From: Acidobacteriota bacterium
GTDB lineage: Bacteria; Acidobacteriota; Blastocatellia; HR10
DNA length: 64,000 bases
Direction: 5' to 3'
Assembly (NCBI GenBank): GCA_030550025.1
Contig: JAUQQC010000001.1
Coordinates: 124,001-188,000 of the forward strand
In this document: positions 25,173 through 34,568 of the stretch, piece by piece
Numbering within the stretch: position 1 is the first letter of the stretch
Layout: the number at the start of each line of letters is the position of its first letter
The notes under the pieces: generated by a model
Database searches by the model: none
What the model was told of the DNA's origin: nothing
Seen by the model: only the letters and a program-made list of their open reading frames with translations
Position numbers and translations under genes: made by a program

Positions 25173-25979
25173 ATGCGGTTGGCGGCTGGTGTGGATGTCG
25201 GTTCGACGCAGACGAAAGCGGTGATCCTCGTCGGGGATGGCAAGCCGCGCATCCTCGCGCGCGCGCTCGTGGATACGGGCGCTGATGTCCCGCGCGCGGC
25301 CGAGCGAGCGTTTCGCGCCGCTTGTCAGGAAGTCGGGCTCGATCCGCGCCAGATCGGAATGGTCGTCGGAACCGGCTATGGCCGATACCGAATCGCCTTC
25401 GGTCACGCGCAGGTGACCGAGATCAGCTGCCATGCGCGCGGGGCGCACTTCGTCTTCCCGCAGACGCGCACGGTGATCGACATCGGCGGGCAGGATGTCA
25501 AGGTGATTCGCGTCGGCCCGCAGGGCGAAGTCCGCGACTTCGTCATGAACGATAAATGCGCGGCCGGGACAGGACGCTTCCTCGCCAACGCGGCTGAGGT
25601 CCTCGGCTTGGAGCTTGAGGAGATCGGCCCGCTCTCGTTGCGGGCGACCGATCCGGTCAAGCTCACGACCGTGTGCACGGTCTTCGTCGAGTCGGACATC
25701 CTCTCCTATCTCGCTCACGGGCGACGTCCGGAGGATATCTTGTGTGGCGTGCATCTGGCGATTGCCCGGCGGACGGTGAGCCTGGCGCGGCGCATCCCGA
25801 TCGAGCCCGCGATCACGTTCACCGGCGGAGTCGCACGAAATGTCGGGATGGTGAAAGCGCTCGAGGAGGTCTTGGAGCTCCCCATTCAGGTGAGCCCGGA
25901 GTCCCATTTCATGGGCGCTCTCGGCGCCGCGCTCTTCGCATTGGAGAGGCTGGGTCTCAAGAGCGAATCCTCCTCGTGA
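25173..25979 (+). CDS. Benzoyl-CoA reductase ATPase subunit (ASKHA/BcrAD family) 1
   Basis: A 268-residue ATPase of the BadF/BadG/BcrA/BcrD/HgdC family. GVDVGSTQTKAV is the phosphate-1 loop; CHARGAHF and VIDIGGQDVKVI are family strands. C129 (NDKCAAGTG) and C168 (TVCTVF) are the [4Fe-4S] ligands shared across the homodimeric or heterodimeric interface. FTGGVARNVGM is the adenosine motif. It couples ATP hydrolysis to electron activation. The short length is closer to Bzd-type subunits than to the larger Thauera BcrA. Confidence 0.85.
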   Translation: MRLAAGVDVGSTQTKAVILVGDGKPRILARALVDTGADVPRAAERAFRAACQEVGLDPRQIGMVVGTGYGRYRIAFGHAQVTEISCHARGAHFVFPQTRTVIDIGGQDVKVIRVGPQGEVRDFVMNDKCAAGTGRFLANAAEVLGLELEEIGPLSLRATDPVKLTTVCTVFVESDILSYLAHGRRPEDILCGVHLAIARRTVSLARRIPIEPAITFTGGVARNVGMVKALEEVLELPIQVSPESHFMGALGAALFALERLGLKSESSS

Positions 25980-25995
25980 ACGGGGAAAGAGGCTT

Positions 25996-26844
25996 ATGCC
26001 TTGCGTCGCTGGCATTGATGTGGGAACCGGATTCACAAAGGCCGTCCTCGTGGACGGTGAGTCGGAAGGCGAGAGCGGGCGAGTCGAATGGTCCACTCTC
26101 GGCCGAGGGATGGTGAAAACTGGGGCCTATTTGGAGGAAGCCGCCGAGCGCGCACTCGATCTGGCGCTGCGGGAAGCCGGGCGCGATCGGCGCGACATCG
26201 TCTATATCGCGACGACGGGATTTGGCCGCTACGCCGTCGGCTTTCGAGACGTTCAGATCACAGAGATCACCAGCGGCGCGCGCGGCGCCCGATGGTTCTT
26301 CCCTGAGGCGACGGCCGTGCTCGACATCGGGAATCAGTCCACGCGCGCCATCCGGTTGGACGCGCGCGGAAGAGTCAGCGCCTTCAAGATGAACGAGAAG
26401 TGCGCCGCCGGCTCGGGGAGTTTCCTCATGCGCGCGGCGAAGTACTTGCAGATCGAGGTGGAAGAGATCGGCGAGCTGTCGTTGCGCGCCACTTGTCCGC
26501 AGCCGATCAGCAGCGTTTGCGCCGTCTTGGCCGAGACCGAGATCATCAATCACGTGAGCGCCGGGGCGGCCATCGAGGACATCGTGCGCGGGATCCATAA
26601 CTCGCTCGCCGATCGCGCAGCCCTTTTGCTGCGGCGCGTCGGTGTCGGATCGGATGGGGTCCGATCGCCGCAACTCGTTTTCATCGGCGGCGTCGCTCGA
26701 CAGCGCGGTATGATCGCCGCGCTCGAAGAGCGCCTCAGCATGCCGGTGCGCGTCCCGCCTCAGTGTGAGTTCACGTGCGCATTAGGAGCGGCCTTGCTTG
26801 GCCTCCACCGATGGCGAAAACTTCGCTCGGAGTCATCGTCTTAA
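25996..26844 (+). CDS. Benzoyl-CoA reductase ATPase subunit (ASKHA/BcrAD family) 2
   Basis: A 282-residue paralogue of the preceding gene. GIDVGTGFTKAV, C136 (NEKCAAGSG) and C175 (SVCAVL) keep the nucleotide and cluster ligands. The DIGGQ motif is DIGNQ and the CHARGA motif is SGARGA, so the two subunits are distinct, as expected for a heterodimeric activator. Two different ASKHA subunits next to two dehydratase-family subunits is the benzoyl-CoA reductase arrangement. It is the last gene of the operon. Confidence 0.85.
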   Translation: MPCVAGIDVGTGFTKAVLVDGESEGESGRVEWSTLGRGMVKTGAYLEEAAERALDLALREAGRDRRDIVYIATTGFGRYAVGFRDVQITEITSGARGARWFFPEATAVLDIGNQSTRAIRLDARGRVSAFKMNEKCAAGSGSFLMRAAKYLQIEVEEIGELSLRATCPQPISSVCAVLAETEIINHVSAGAAIEDIVRGIHNSLADRAALLLRRVGVGSDGVRSPQLVFIGGVARQRGMIAALEERLSMPVRVPPQCEFTCALGAALLGLHRWRKLRSESSS

Positions 26845-26884
26845 CGTCGCTCGGACGATGATCGAATACGATACTGCCCTTCCA

Positions 26885-26906
26885 GACCTCCTTTTGACCT
26901 CCTTTT
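26885..26906. repeat. Tandem 11-bp direct repeat
   Basis: GACCTCCTTTT occurs twice back to back, just upstream of a possible -10 (TAAAAT at 26909-26914), in the leader region of the beta-helix/FG-GAP gene. The surrounding 178-bp gap also has short complementary segments (GCATCC at about 26951, GGATGC at about 26995). Confidence 0.4.
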
Positions 26907-27022
26907 GCTAAAATCCCCGCCGACTAAAGGGAGGGGGGCTAAGCGGTATGCATCCTTCAGGAGGATCCATCCGTGCGAAGAAAGCGCCCCTTGGGATGCT
27001 TTCTCTCGGGAGGGAATTGCCT

Positions 27023-29104
27023 ATGAGGAGCAAGGCTCTTTCAGCGTTCGTCCTCAGCATCGCGCTCTTCGCCTTCATGCGGAGTCCAGTGACCGTGAGC
27101 GCGAGTATTCGTGTCGTGGACGACGATGGTCAGGCCACGGCCACGAATTGCGACGCTTCGGGGGTGGCCTACACGAGTATCCAAACCGCCATTTTGGCGG
27201 CCGCTCGTGGCGATATGATCCTCGTGTGTCCAGGGGTTTATAGTGAGCAGGTAACGATCAATACGGACAATCTGACCGTGCGCTCCCTCGATGGCTCGGC
27301 TGTGGATGGCACACCCAACACGATCATCCGGCTTGGCGAGTTGGTCCCGGCCGCCGTCCACATTAGAAGCAGTGGTGTGACCTTCCAGGGGTTCGTCGTG
27401 GAGGATGCGACAGCAAGCGGTCACTCGCATGCTCATCGTGGCATCTTCGTTCAGGGGGACAACAACCGCGTCTCCAACAACCTCGTGAGGGGCCGAGGGA
27501 TGACCACGTGGAGCGATTCGGGGATTCTCGTGCGAGGAGGGGGCGTGGGGAATGGGATTGCTGAGGAGAACGTCATCGAGGGGAATCAAGTTGTCCAGGT
27601 TCATAACAATGGGATCCTCGCCGTGAGTGTCGCGTCCCATAATGCCGCTTCGGGCACGATCATCCGGCGTAACCGAGTGCGGGAGATCGTAGGAAATGGA
27701 ATTGCGACCAATCGCGCGCCCCGCACGATCGTCGTAGGGAATACGGTAGAGGCGAGCGAGATCGGGCTCTTCTTCAACTCGACGGCTGCTCTTCCGGCTC
27801 TGGATTCCCTCTTCCACTGTAACAACGTCGTAGGGAACAATATCGGGGCGCGGAATGACGCCACCGATGGCCGCCTCATGGATGCGCGGTATAACTGGTG
27901 GGGCGATGTGCGAGGGCCTTCGGGCGTCGGATTAGGGAACGGCGATCCTGTGACCATTGGGGTCGAGTTCGCACCGTGGTTGGTCAACCGCTCCGTCGGC
28001 CTGCACTGTGAGGTCACGGCAGCCACGTTGAGCGGCGAAGCACCGGCTGTTGTCAGCCTCTCCTTCGTGAGCTCTGTTCTTGCGACCCTGGGCGAGGAGC
28101 AGCTCGCTCAAGAGGCTTCGGAACGCAATCTCGGCCTAGTGGTTGCCGATTTCGAGAGCGATCAGCTCGTGGTGTATCTCGGACGTGGGGATGGGACGTT
28201 CCGTCGGTTCAAGGGCTACGCCGTCGGGGATGGCCCCGTCGCTCTCGCCGTCGGTGATGTGAATCAGGACGGGCGAACGGACGTGATCGTGGCGAACATG
28301 CTGTCGGACAGCCTTTCCGTCGCCTATGGCCGTGGGGATGGGACATTTGAACGGGTCGTCCACTTCCCCGTGATCGGGCGGCGCCCGCGCTCGGTCGTAG
28401 TGGGAGATTTCGACCGAGACGGCCGTTTGGATGCCGCTGTCGCCAATGTGGAATCGAATGATGTCGCGATCTTCTTCGGGCGGGTTGATGGCCGGCTGGT
28501 GCCGGCGAGGATAGTGCCAATTGTCGGTGGAAGGAGGCCGAGCGCCCTTGTAGCCGCTGATTCCAACCGGGACGGGACGCTCGATCTGGCTGTCGCGAAC
28601 TCGTTCTCTGACAATGTCGTGCTGCTTATCGGTGATGGTCAGGGGAGGTTCGTGGAGGCGGAGGCGTGGGCAGTGGGTGAGGGACCGGTTGCGCTCACCG
28701 TCGCCGATTTCAATGGGGATGGGTGGGTGGATCTGGCTTCGGCGAATGCGAACGTCGGAAGCGTGTCGTTGCTCCTCTCCGCGGAAGGGAGAGGCCGATT
28801 CTCCCGTCGCGATGTTCTCGTCGGGAGAGTGCCTTTATCTCTTGCGAGTGGGGAGTTCATCGGAGGCATGACCGGAATTGCGGTGGCGAACTTCGCGGAG
28901 GGTACGGTGTCGTTGATCCTGGCGAGGAATGCGCGCGCATTTGCTCCCTCGACGCTCCTGCGGACCCTCACCGATCCCGTCTCGCTCGCCGGTGGTGATT
29001 TCAATAACGATGGGTTGCTTGATATCGCCGTCCTCGGAGCTGTGCGGCGAGATCCGGTGGTGCTTGTGAACGTCGGGGGCGGACACTTCCAGCTCAAGAG
29101 GTGA
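27023..29104 (+). CDS. Secreted parallel-beta-helix and FG-GAP (VCBS) repeat protein
   Basis: A 693-residue exported protein. After a signal peptide (MRSKALSAFVLSIALFAF...) residues ~30-340 show right-handed beta-helix repeats rich in N and G (for example GIFVQGDNNRVSNNLVRG). The C-terminal half has about six FG-GAP/VCBS-type repeats with DxNxDGxxD calcium-loop motifs (DVNQDGRTD, DFDRDGRLD, DSNRDGTLD, DFNGDGWVD, DFNNDGLLD). These suggest a calcium-dependent surface or matrix protein. The start at 27023 has GGGAGGGAA upstream; an earlier in-frame ATG at 26948 lacks a signal-peptide context. Confidence 0.78.
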   Translation: MRSKALSAFVLSIALFAFMRSPVTVSASIRVVDDDGQATATNCDASGVAYTSIQTAILAAARGDMILVCPGVYSEQVTINTDNLTVRSLDGSAVDGTPNTIIRLGELVPAAVHIRSSGVTFQGFVVEDATASGHSHAHRGIFVQGDNNRVSNNLVRGRGMTTWSDSGILVRGGGVGNGIAEENVIEGNQVVQVHNNGILAVSVASHNAASGTIIRRNRVREIVGNGIATNRAPRTIVVGNTVEASEIGLFFNSTAALPALDSLFHCNNVVGNNIGARNDATDGRLMDARYNWWGDVRGPSGVGLGNGDPVTIGVEFAPWLVNRSVGLHCEVTAATLSGEAPAVVSLSFVSSVLATLGEEQLAQEASERNLGLVVADFESDQLVVYLGRGDGTFRRFKGYAVGDGPVALAVGDVNQDGRTDVIVANMLSDSLSVAYGRGDGTFERVVHFPVIGRRPRSVVVGDFDRDGRLDAAVANVESNDVAIFFGRVDGRLVPARIVPIVGGRRPSALVAADSNRDGTLDLAVANSFSDNVVLLIGDGQGRFVEAEAWAVGEGPVALTVADFNGDGWVDLASANANVGSVSLLLSAEGRGRFSRRDVLVGRVPLSLASGEFIGGMTGIAVANFAEGTVSLILARNARAFAPSTLLRTLTDPVSLAGGDFNNDGLLDIAVLGAVRRDPVVLVNVGGGHFQLKR

Positions 29105-29166
29105 GCGGATGCCTTGAGTCGGCTCTCGGCTCACACCCGGGTGCGTCTTTGGGACGGCGAATGGGT

Positions 29167-30003
29167 TTAGCGAAATTGAAAACTTTGGAGAGCAATCTCC
29201 CTTTGAGGGAATGTGGTGCAGGGACGGGCTTGGCCGACCACGTACATGATCCCAGCTCGGCCGGTGTTCAAAAGGTGCGCGGGATCAAGCTCGCTGTGGA
29301 GGCGATATCTCACCCCGGCGGCCGTAGCAAATTCCGCGCGCAAGATCGGGACGTTTGGATCTGATTCGTCGAGAGCAATCGTCAGCAACAGTGGGCTGAA
29401 GCGCCGCACAAGGGGGATCACCTTCAGGGCTAAAAGCTCGAGTCGGGAATCGGACATCTGGAGCAGTCCGAAGGCTGAATACCCTTGTCGCGTGGGGGCC
29501 TCCACCTCGGGGACGAAACCGGGGTCAAGGACCGTGACGTCGCCAACGAAGGCGCCGTACCATTCTTGGCCGGTATCGCGAAGCGTGACGATGAACAGCT
29601 CATTCGCTACGGCAGTGATGACATCCACCTCGCGCAGGCACGCGAATCCGCCGGTAAGCTGCGGGAGCTTTCCACCGATCATCGCATTGTTGAATTGAAA
29701 CAGGGCTGTGGCCTCGGATACGCCTTCATGCGAACGCACCGGGTGTAAGTGCTCGCGATTGCGCATTGGGTCGGCATCGGTGCCATTGATGAAGATGAAC
29801 CCGCGCCCATTTTGGGCGCTCGGTCCGACGCCTCCGACTGGTCGCGCGAGCTCGATCCAGCCGGGCCAACAGTCCTTGCACGAAGCAGCGAACCGTTCCG
29901 TTTGCACGCTCGTTTGGGCCGAAGGCGTTGTGGGGGAGAGCACGAGGGCGATTGCTCCAAGAACTGCCAGCCACGTCGTCCGCTTCCACATGTTGTCGCG
30001 CAT
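29167..30003 (-). CDS. Secreted protein of unknown family, CxxCWPGW paralogue 1
   Basis: A 278-residue protein with a signal peptide (KRTTWLAVLGAIALVLS...SAQ). The mature N terminus has FAASCKDCWPGWIELARPVGGVGPSAQNGRGF, followed by FQFNNAMIGGKL, FACLREVDVI, EWYGAFVGDVTVLDPGFVP and a C-terminal RPCTTFPQREIALQSF. No known domain was recognised. It shares all these segments with the next upstream gene, so the two are tandem duplicates. The start at 30003 has GGAGG at six bases. Paired cysteines suggest disulfides in the periplasm or outside the cell. Confidence 0.7.
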   Translation of the reverse strand: MRDNMWKRTTWLAVLGAIALVLSPTTPSAQTSVQTERFAASCKDCWPGWIELARPVGGVGPSAQNGRGFIFINGTDADPMRNREHLHPVRSHEGVSEATALFQFNNAMIGGKLPQLTGGFACLREVDVITAVANELFIVTLRDTGQEWYGAFVGDVTVLDPGFVPEVEAPTRQGYSAFGLLQMSDSRLELLALKVIPLVRRFSPLLLTIALDESDPNVPILRAEFATAAGVRYRLHSELDPAHLLNTGRAGIMYVVGQARPCTTFPQREIALQSFQFR

Positions 30004-30236
30004 AGTCGCCTCCACACGCACTTGGGAGCATAGCAACTCTTCGAGAGAGGACAATCTGGCAAAGGGAGGATTTCCGCGAGAGAAGCGCCGTATTTTTGAG
30101 CGGCATCATCCCCATCGGCCGCGAGAGAGAGGCATTCGTCATATTCCGCACAAGCCTCCGCGTTCGCCTCTGCTTCCGCGCGAAGCGACCTACCGTAGGG
30201 TACGAGGTCTCCGTGGAGATGTCAAGCCAGGGATAG

Positions 30237-31049
30237 TCACCGCACGAGGAACGCGCGTAAGGCGATCTCCCGCTGGACGAGGCTCGCACAGGGTGAACTG
30301 TTGCCGACCAGATACACAATGCCCGCTTTCCCCAGGAGGGGTGCTCGGGCCGGATCCAAGGGGCTGTCGATCTGGACGGATCGCCCGGAAGCGAAGCGAT
30401 AGGTCGCCAGAAGTCGAGGGCCTTCGAGCGTCTCCTCGGCTGCCAGTCGGACGCGGATCGGAGAGAATCGGGGGAGTTGCGGGAGCACCGCGAGCGCTCG
30501 GATCGTGAATGCGTGCTCATCCTTCTCCAGGAGGCCGACGGTCGTATACGGGTCAGCCCGCTCCGGTTGTGGGGCGAATTCCGGGTCCAGAAGCGTGAGG
30601 TCTCCGAGAAACGCCCCGTACCATTTCTCACCATCGTCGCCGAGCGTCACAATGAGCAGCTCATCGGTGACGAAAGCCATCACGTGAGATGGCGGAAGGC
30701 AGGAGAAGCTGCCGTTGGTCAGCATGAGCCGTCCCCCGATGGTCGCGTTATTGAACTGGAATTCGGCCATGACTTCGGCGGGGTCTTCGGCTCGGCTGAA
30801 GTGAAGATGCGCTTGATTTCGGGTGGGGTCCTCGAAGCTGCCGTTCACGAACAGGAATGCGAGCCCATTCTGGACACTAGGACCGACCCCTCGAAGCGGT
30901 CGGAGAAGCTCGCTCCATCCCGGCCAACAGTTCGAGCAACGGGCGGCGAAGCTGGCCGCGATGTACGGAGATTGAGCAGGAGCGGGAAACCATGGAGCGA
31001 GCCCGAAGGGGATCAGCCAGATGAGCGATATGCCTTTTGCTCTCATCAT
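30237..31049 (-). CDS. Secreted protein of unknown family, CxxCWPGW paralogue 2
   Basis: A 270-residue paralogue of the downstream gene. It has a signal peptide ending near APAQS, then FAARCSNCWPGWSELLRPLRGVGPSVQNG, FQFNNATIGGRL, FSCLPPSHVM, KWYGAFLGDLTLLDPEFAP and SSPCASLVQREIALRAF. Conserved Cys, Trp and Gly positions are the same in both copies while the rest has diverged, so both are likely under selection. Function is unknown. The 233-bp gap between the copies shows no gene. Confidence 0.7.
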   Translation of the reverse strand: MMRAKGISLIWLIPFGLAPWFPAPAQSPYIAASFAARCSNCWPGWSELLRPLRGVGPSVQNGLAFLFVNGSFEDPTRNQAHLHFSRAEDPAEVMAEFQFNNATIGGRLMLTNGSFSCLPPSHVMAFVTDELLIVTLGDDGEKWYGAFLGDLTLLDPEFAPQPERADPYTTVGLLEKDEHAFTIRALAVLPQLPRFSPIRVRLAAEETLEGPRLLATYRFASGRSVQIDSPLDPARAPLLGKAGIVYLVGNSSPCASLVQREIALRAFLVR

Positions 31050-31126
31050 CTGGACCTTTGTGCAAAAAGCATGCCAAATCCGAGGCAGGTAGCCGTGGCT
31101 TGAAGAGACGCGCGTTAGGGGTAAGC

Positions 31127-31141
31127 GAAGGCTTCGCCTTC
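31127..31141 (-). terminator. Hairpin downstream of ddl
   Basis: GAAGGC-TTC-GCCTTC forms a 6-bp stem with a 3-nt loop about 40 bp beyond the ddl stop on the minus strand. No T-run follows, so its role as a terminator is uncertain. Confidence 0.3.
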
Positions 31142-31181
31142 CGTTTCAATCGTGAAAAGGGCGTTTCATGCCGGCGCGCGA

Positions 31182-32312
31182 TCAGCGGCCGAGCAGAAGA
31201 GGGAGCTCTTCATAGCTCGTTCGAGACCGCGCTCTCTCGCGGTGGCGTTCGAGCGCCAACTCGATCAAGCGGTCAATGAGCTGGCTGTAGGGGAGACCGC
31301 TTGCTTCCCAAAGCTTCGGATACATGCTGATCTCGGTGAAGCCAGGCATGGTATTGATCTCGTTGATGAGGATCCGATTCGTGCCGCGTTCCAGGAAGAA
31401 GTCCACGCGCGCGAGCCCCGAACCTTCGATCGTCTGAAACGCGCGGATGGCCAGACGCTGGAATTCTCGAACCAAGCGTTTCGGCAGCTTGGCCGGGATG
31501 ATGAGCTGGGCGGCGTCGTTGATGTACTTGTCCGCATAGTCGTAGAATTCGGCGCCCGGGACGATCTCGCCCGGAACGCTGGCGATCGGATTCTCGTTGC
31601 CTAGGACGCTGACTTCGATCTCGCGGCAAGTGATCGCCTCCTCGATCATGATCTTGACGTCGTACTTGGCCGCGAGCGCAATGGCATCGGCCAGTTGCGC
31701 GCTCCTTTTGACCTTCGAGATCCCGACCGAAGAGCCGAGGCTGGCCGGTTTCACGAAGCACGGCAGGCCGATCTCTCGAAGCGCGCGCCGCAGGATGGCG
31801 CGGGGGGAGCGCTCCCATTCCGTTCGCCGAAAGGCGAAGAAGCGAACGACCGGCAACCCGGCTTCGCGGAAGAGCCGCTTCATGACGTCCTTATCCATAC
31901 CCAGGGCCGAGGCGAGCACGCCGCAGCCGACGTACGGCACGTTCGCCATCTCGAAGAGGCCCTGGATCGTCCCGTCCTCTCCGTAAGGGCCATGGAGAAC
32001 AGGAAAGAAGACGTCCACTTTCTCCTGGCGGATCGCCCGGAACTCGCCGTCAAAGCGGACCAACGCTGCCGTCGTGGGATCGGGTAACAGGGCGACCGGT
32101 TGCCCGAGATCGCGCAGCACGTCCTGAGGCAGAAGCTTCGTGGAATCCGTCGGGGAGAGCCATCGGCCTTCCTTGGTGATGGCGATCGGGATGATCTCGT
32201 ATTTGCTCTTGTCCATGGCGCGAATGATTGAAGCCGCCGATCGCAGGGAGACCTCGTGCTCTCCGGAGCGACCGCCGAAAATCACGGCCACGCGCAGCTT
32301 CGTCATCGCCAT
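31182..32312 (-). CDS. ddl: D-alanine--D-alanine ligase
   Basis: A 376-residue ATP-grasp ligase that makes D-Ala-D-Ala for peptidoglycan. [19 protein letters not shown] near the N terminus, [54 protein letters not shown] and [20 protein letters not shown] are diagnostic Ddl blocks. The start at 32312 follows GGAGG closely; ATG 32306 is the alternative. It lies 71 bp downstream of the arginase gene and may share its transcript. Confidence 0.95.
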   Translation of the reverse strand: MAMTKLRVAVIFGGRSGEHEVSLRSAASIIRAMDKSKYEIIPIAITKEGRWLSPTDSTKLLPQDVLRDLGQPVALLPDPTTAALVRFDGEFRAIRQEKVDVFFPVLHGPYGEDGTIQGLFEMANVPYVGCGVLASALGMDKDVMKRLFREAGLPVVRFFAFRRTEWERSPRAILRRALREIGLPCFVKPASLGSSVGISKVKRSAQLADAIALAAKYDVKIMIEEAITCREIEVSVLGNENPIASVPGEIVPGAEFYDYADKYINDAAQLIIPAKLPKRLVREFQRLAIRAFQTIEGSGLARVDFFLERGTNRILINEINTMPGFTEISMYPKLWEASGLPYSQLIDRLIELALERHRERARSRTSYEELPLLLGR

Positions 32313-32383
32313 TCCGCCTCCGCCGTTTGGAAGTATACCTGCTTGGTACGTTGCCTTCCACTGCGAAGCCGCGCGACGCTCCA

Positions 32384-33295
32384 TCACAGGATGCGCTTGC
32401 CAAGCGCCGAGAGGGCGAGCTCGACAGCGAATTCGGCCGTGTGGTTTCGGACGTCGAGGACGGGATTCACCTCCACGATCTCCAGCGAGAGGAGGTGGTG
32501 GGAATCGGCGATGAGTTCCATGGCCAAGTGGCCCTCCCGATAAGTCGCGCCGCCCGGCACGGGCGTGCCCACGCCCGGGGCATAGAACGGGTCGAAGAAG
32601 TCCATGTCGAGGCTGACGTGAAACCCCGCCGTCCCCCGCGAGGCGATCTCGATGGCGCGCTCCATGACGGCGCGCATGCCCAGTTCGTCCAGCTCGCGCA
32701 TGGTGAAGACCGTAACGCCCGTTCGACGAATATTCTCTCGTTCAAGTGGATCCACATCCCGCACGCCGATGAGGACACAGCAAGAGGGGTCGAGCTTCGG
32801 ACGAAATCCCTTCAGATCCGTCAGCTCCGGTGCGCCCAGGCCAAGCGAGACGGCGTACGGCATGCCGTGAATGTTGCCTGACGGCGTCGTCTCCGGCGTA
32901 TTCATATCGGCGTGGGCATCGAACCAAAGGACGCCGATCTTCTCCCCGCGTTGGTGATAGTGCGCGGCCAGCCCGGCGATCGTCCCGATGGAGATGGATT
33001 GATCACCGCCCAGCACAAGTGGAATCGCGCCCTCGGCGACGACTTCCTCGACGCGATCGGCCAAGCGGCGATTGACGTCGGCGACCTCGGCCAGGTATTT
33101 CACGCGAGGATCGGTGATTCGGAGGACCTCCGGGATGTTGACGGGGAGATTCCCTAGGTCCTCGACCGCGTATCCGAGCTGGATCAACCGCGGTTGAAGC
33201 CCCGCGATGCGCAGAGCCGAGGGGCCCATGTCCACTCCCCGGCGGTTCGCTCCCAGGTCCATCGGCACGCCGATGATCTTGATCGGACGCTTCAT
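32384..33295 (-). CDS. Arginase-family hydrolase with a His-to-Gln change at a metal-site position
   Basis: A 303-residue ureohydrolase close to bacterial arginases ([24 protein letters not shown]). DAHADMN (126-132) and SLDMDFFDP supply Asp/His manganese ligands. The usual GGDHS motif reads GGDQS (Q99), replacing a conserved His ligand. [11 protein letters not shown] follows the arginase loop. It may hydrolyse arginine to ornithine and urea, or be an altered relative. The start is set by a 4-bp ATGA overlap with the upstream methyltransferase gene. Confidence 0.85.
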   Translation of the reverse strand: MKRPIKIIGVPMDLGANRRGVDMGPSALRIAGLQPRLIQLGYAVEDLGNLPVNIPEVLRITDPRVKYLAEVADVNRRLADRVEEVVAEGAIPLVLGGDQSISIGTIAGLAAHYHQRGEKIGVLWFDAHADMNTPETTPSGNIHGMPYAVSLGLGAPELTDLKGFRPKLDPSCCVLIGVRDVDPLERENIRRTGVTVFTMRELDELGMRAVMERAIEIASRGTAGFHVSLDMDFFDPFYAPGVGTPVPGGATYREGHLAMELIADSHHLLSLEIVEVNPVLDVRNHTAEFAVELALSALGKRIL

Positions 33296-33999
33296 GAGGC
33301 CTTCCATGCGCGCACGAGTGAGAGGATGGGCCACCACCGAAAGCGCGGACGCTCCAGACCGCGAATGAAGACTTGGGCGAAGCCCGCAGCGCGCAAAAGT
33401 TCGGCCAAATGATCAGCCGTATAGAGGGTCGCGTCCGCTTCTCCCGGATCCCGACGAAGGTAGCGGTAGAAAGCCCATCGCATTTTCAGTAGGAGGGGAT
33501 CATAGGATGTCCCCTGCAGCAAGCGCTCGGTCAGGATCAGCCGACCCTGAGTGGCGAGCACCCGGTGCGCTTCGCGCGCGAAATGCGGGACGTTCAGATG
33601 CCGCACGCCAGCTGCACAGCTGATCACGTCGAACTGCGCGTCCTCGAAGGGAAGGCGTGGGGCCGTCGCCATGCGCCATTCGATCTTGCTCTCGATAGCC
33701 AGGCCGAACAAACGCGCTTCGGCGCGCAGACGCTCCATCTGCGCTTCGGTGAAGCTGAGGCACACGATACGCCCTCCGGGCTCGACCAACCGGAGCAGGT
33801 GGAGGGCCATTCCGGCCGTCCCACATGCGATGTCGAGGACGCGCGCGCCGGGTTTAACGTCGGCCATCTCCAGGAAGCGAATCCACCACGCGCGAAATGC
33901 GGTGCCCGGGAGAGGACTCCCCCACTGGCTTGCGCGAAGAGAAACTTCGCGCTCGAGCGTTCGCGCCTTTCGATCCACGAGGATATTCATCGCTTTCAT
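33292..33999 (-). CDS. Class I SAM-dependent methyltransferase
   Basis: A 235-residue Rossmann methyltransferase of the UbiE/Methyltransf_11 type. Motif I is [10 protein letters not shown], followed by [13 protein letters not shown] and the post-I/II segment [14 protein letters not shown]. The substrate is unknown. Both ends overlap neighbours by 4 bp (ATGA), placing it firmly in the asnS-LOG-methyltransferase-arginase operon. Confidence 0.82.
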   Translation of the reverse strand: MKAMNILVDRKARTLEREVSLRASQWGSPLPGTAFRAWWIRFLEMADVKPGARVLDIACGTAGMALHLLRLVEPGGRIVCLSFTEAQMERLRAEARLFGLAIESKIEWRMATAPRLPFEDAQFDVISCAAGVRHLNVPHFAREAHRVLATQGRLILTERLLQGTSYDPLLLKMRWAFYRYLRRDPGEADATLYTADHLAELLRAAGFAQVFIRGLERPRFRWWPILSLVRAWKAS

Positions 34000-34568
34000 T
34001 CACCCCGTTCGCAACGCCCCCGCGGCACGCGGCGGCAGATCTCACGCACGGCTTCTTCAGTCGAACGCACGCGCACGATGGCCGAGAGGTCTTTCGGGCG
34101 AAACGCCAGATGCTCCAGAAGGCTCGCGAGCACCGAATCCCAGCATTCGCCGAGCAGAATCAGGGGACGGCTCGGTGTAGCTTGCTCAAGGAGAATGAGG
34201 TTCCAGAAGAGCGCGACCTCGGCGAGCGTCCCAATCCCCCCTCTCAGGGCGACGAATCCGTGCGCCAATTCGCTGACGACCTTCAACCGCTCCAGGAGAT
34301 CGCGCGTGCGAATCTCGCGTGAGAGATAGGGATTCGGCGGCTCCGAGAAGATGTCCACCGTGACGCCCCACGAAGCTCCCCCCGCGAGCCACGCCCCACG
34401 ATTGGCCGCCTCCATGACGCCCGCATATCCGCCCGTGCACACCGTGTAGCCCGCTTCCGCGAGCTGTCGGCCCAGGCGTTCCGCCTCCTGATACTCCCAA
34501 TCTTCCGATTGGCAACGCGAGCCGCCGAAGATGGAGATGACGGGGTGACGCATCGCTGGTTCGCTCAC
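33996..34568 (-). CDS. LOG/SLOG-family nucleotide-binding protein (TIGR00725-like)
   Basis: A 190-residue Rossmann-like protein of the lysine-decarboxylase-like (LOG/DprA) superfamily. ISIFGGSRC at the N terminus, [19 protein letters not shown] and [17 protein letters not shown] (the GGxGT nucleotide-binding motif) are diagnostic. Members bind or release nucleotides, some making cytokinins. A GTG at 34568 overlaps the asnS stop (GTGA), fitting coupling; ATG 34553 is the other possible start. Confidence 0.8.
   Translation of the reverse strand: MSEPAMRHPVISIFGGSRCQSEDWEYQEAERLGRQLAEAGYTVCTGGYAGVMEAANRGAWLAGGASWGVTVDIFSEPPNPYLSREIRTRDLLERLKVVSELAHGFVALRGGIGTLAEVALFWNLILLEQATPSRPLILLGECWDSVLASLLEHLAFRPKDLSAIVRVRSTEEAVREICRRVPRGRCERGE

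Noticed and set aside
23766-26096. 776-codon open frame opposite the benzoyl-CoA reductase genes
   Set aside because: It spans several real genes on the other strand and shows no motif of its own.
22742-26844. 2-hydroxyglutaryl-CoA dehydratase system
   Set aside because: That system uses one homodimeric activator; here two different ASKHA subunits are encoded, as in benzoyl-CoA reductase. The alternative is not fully excluded.
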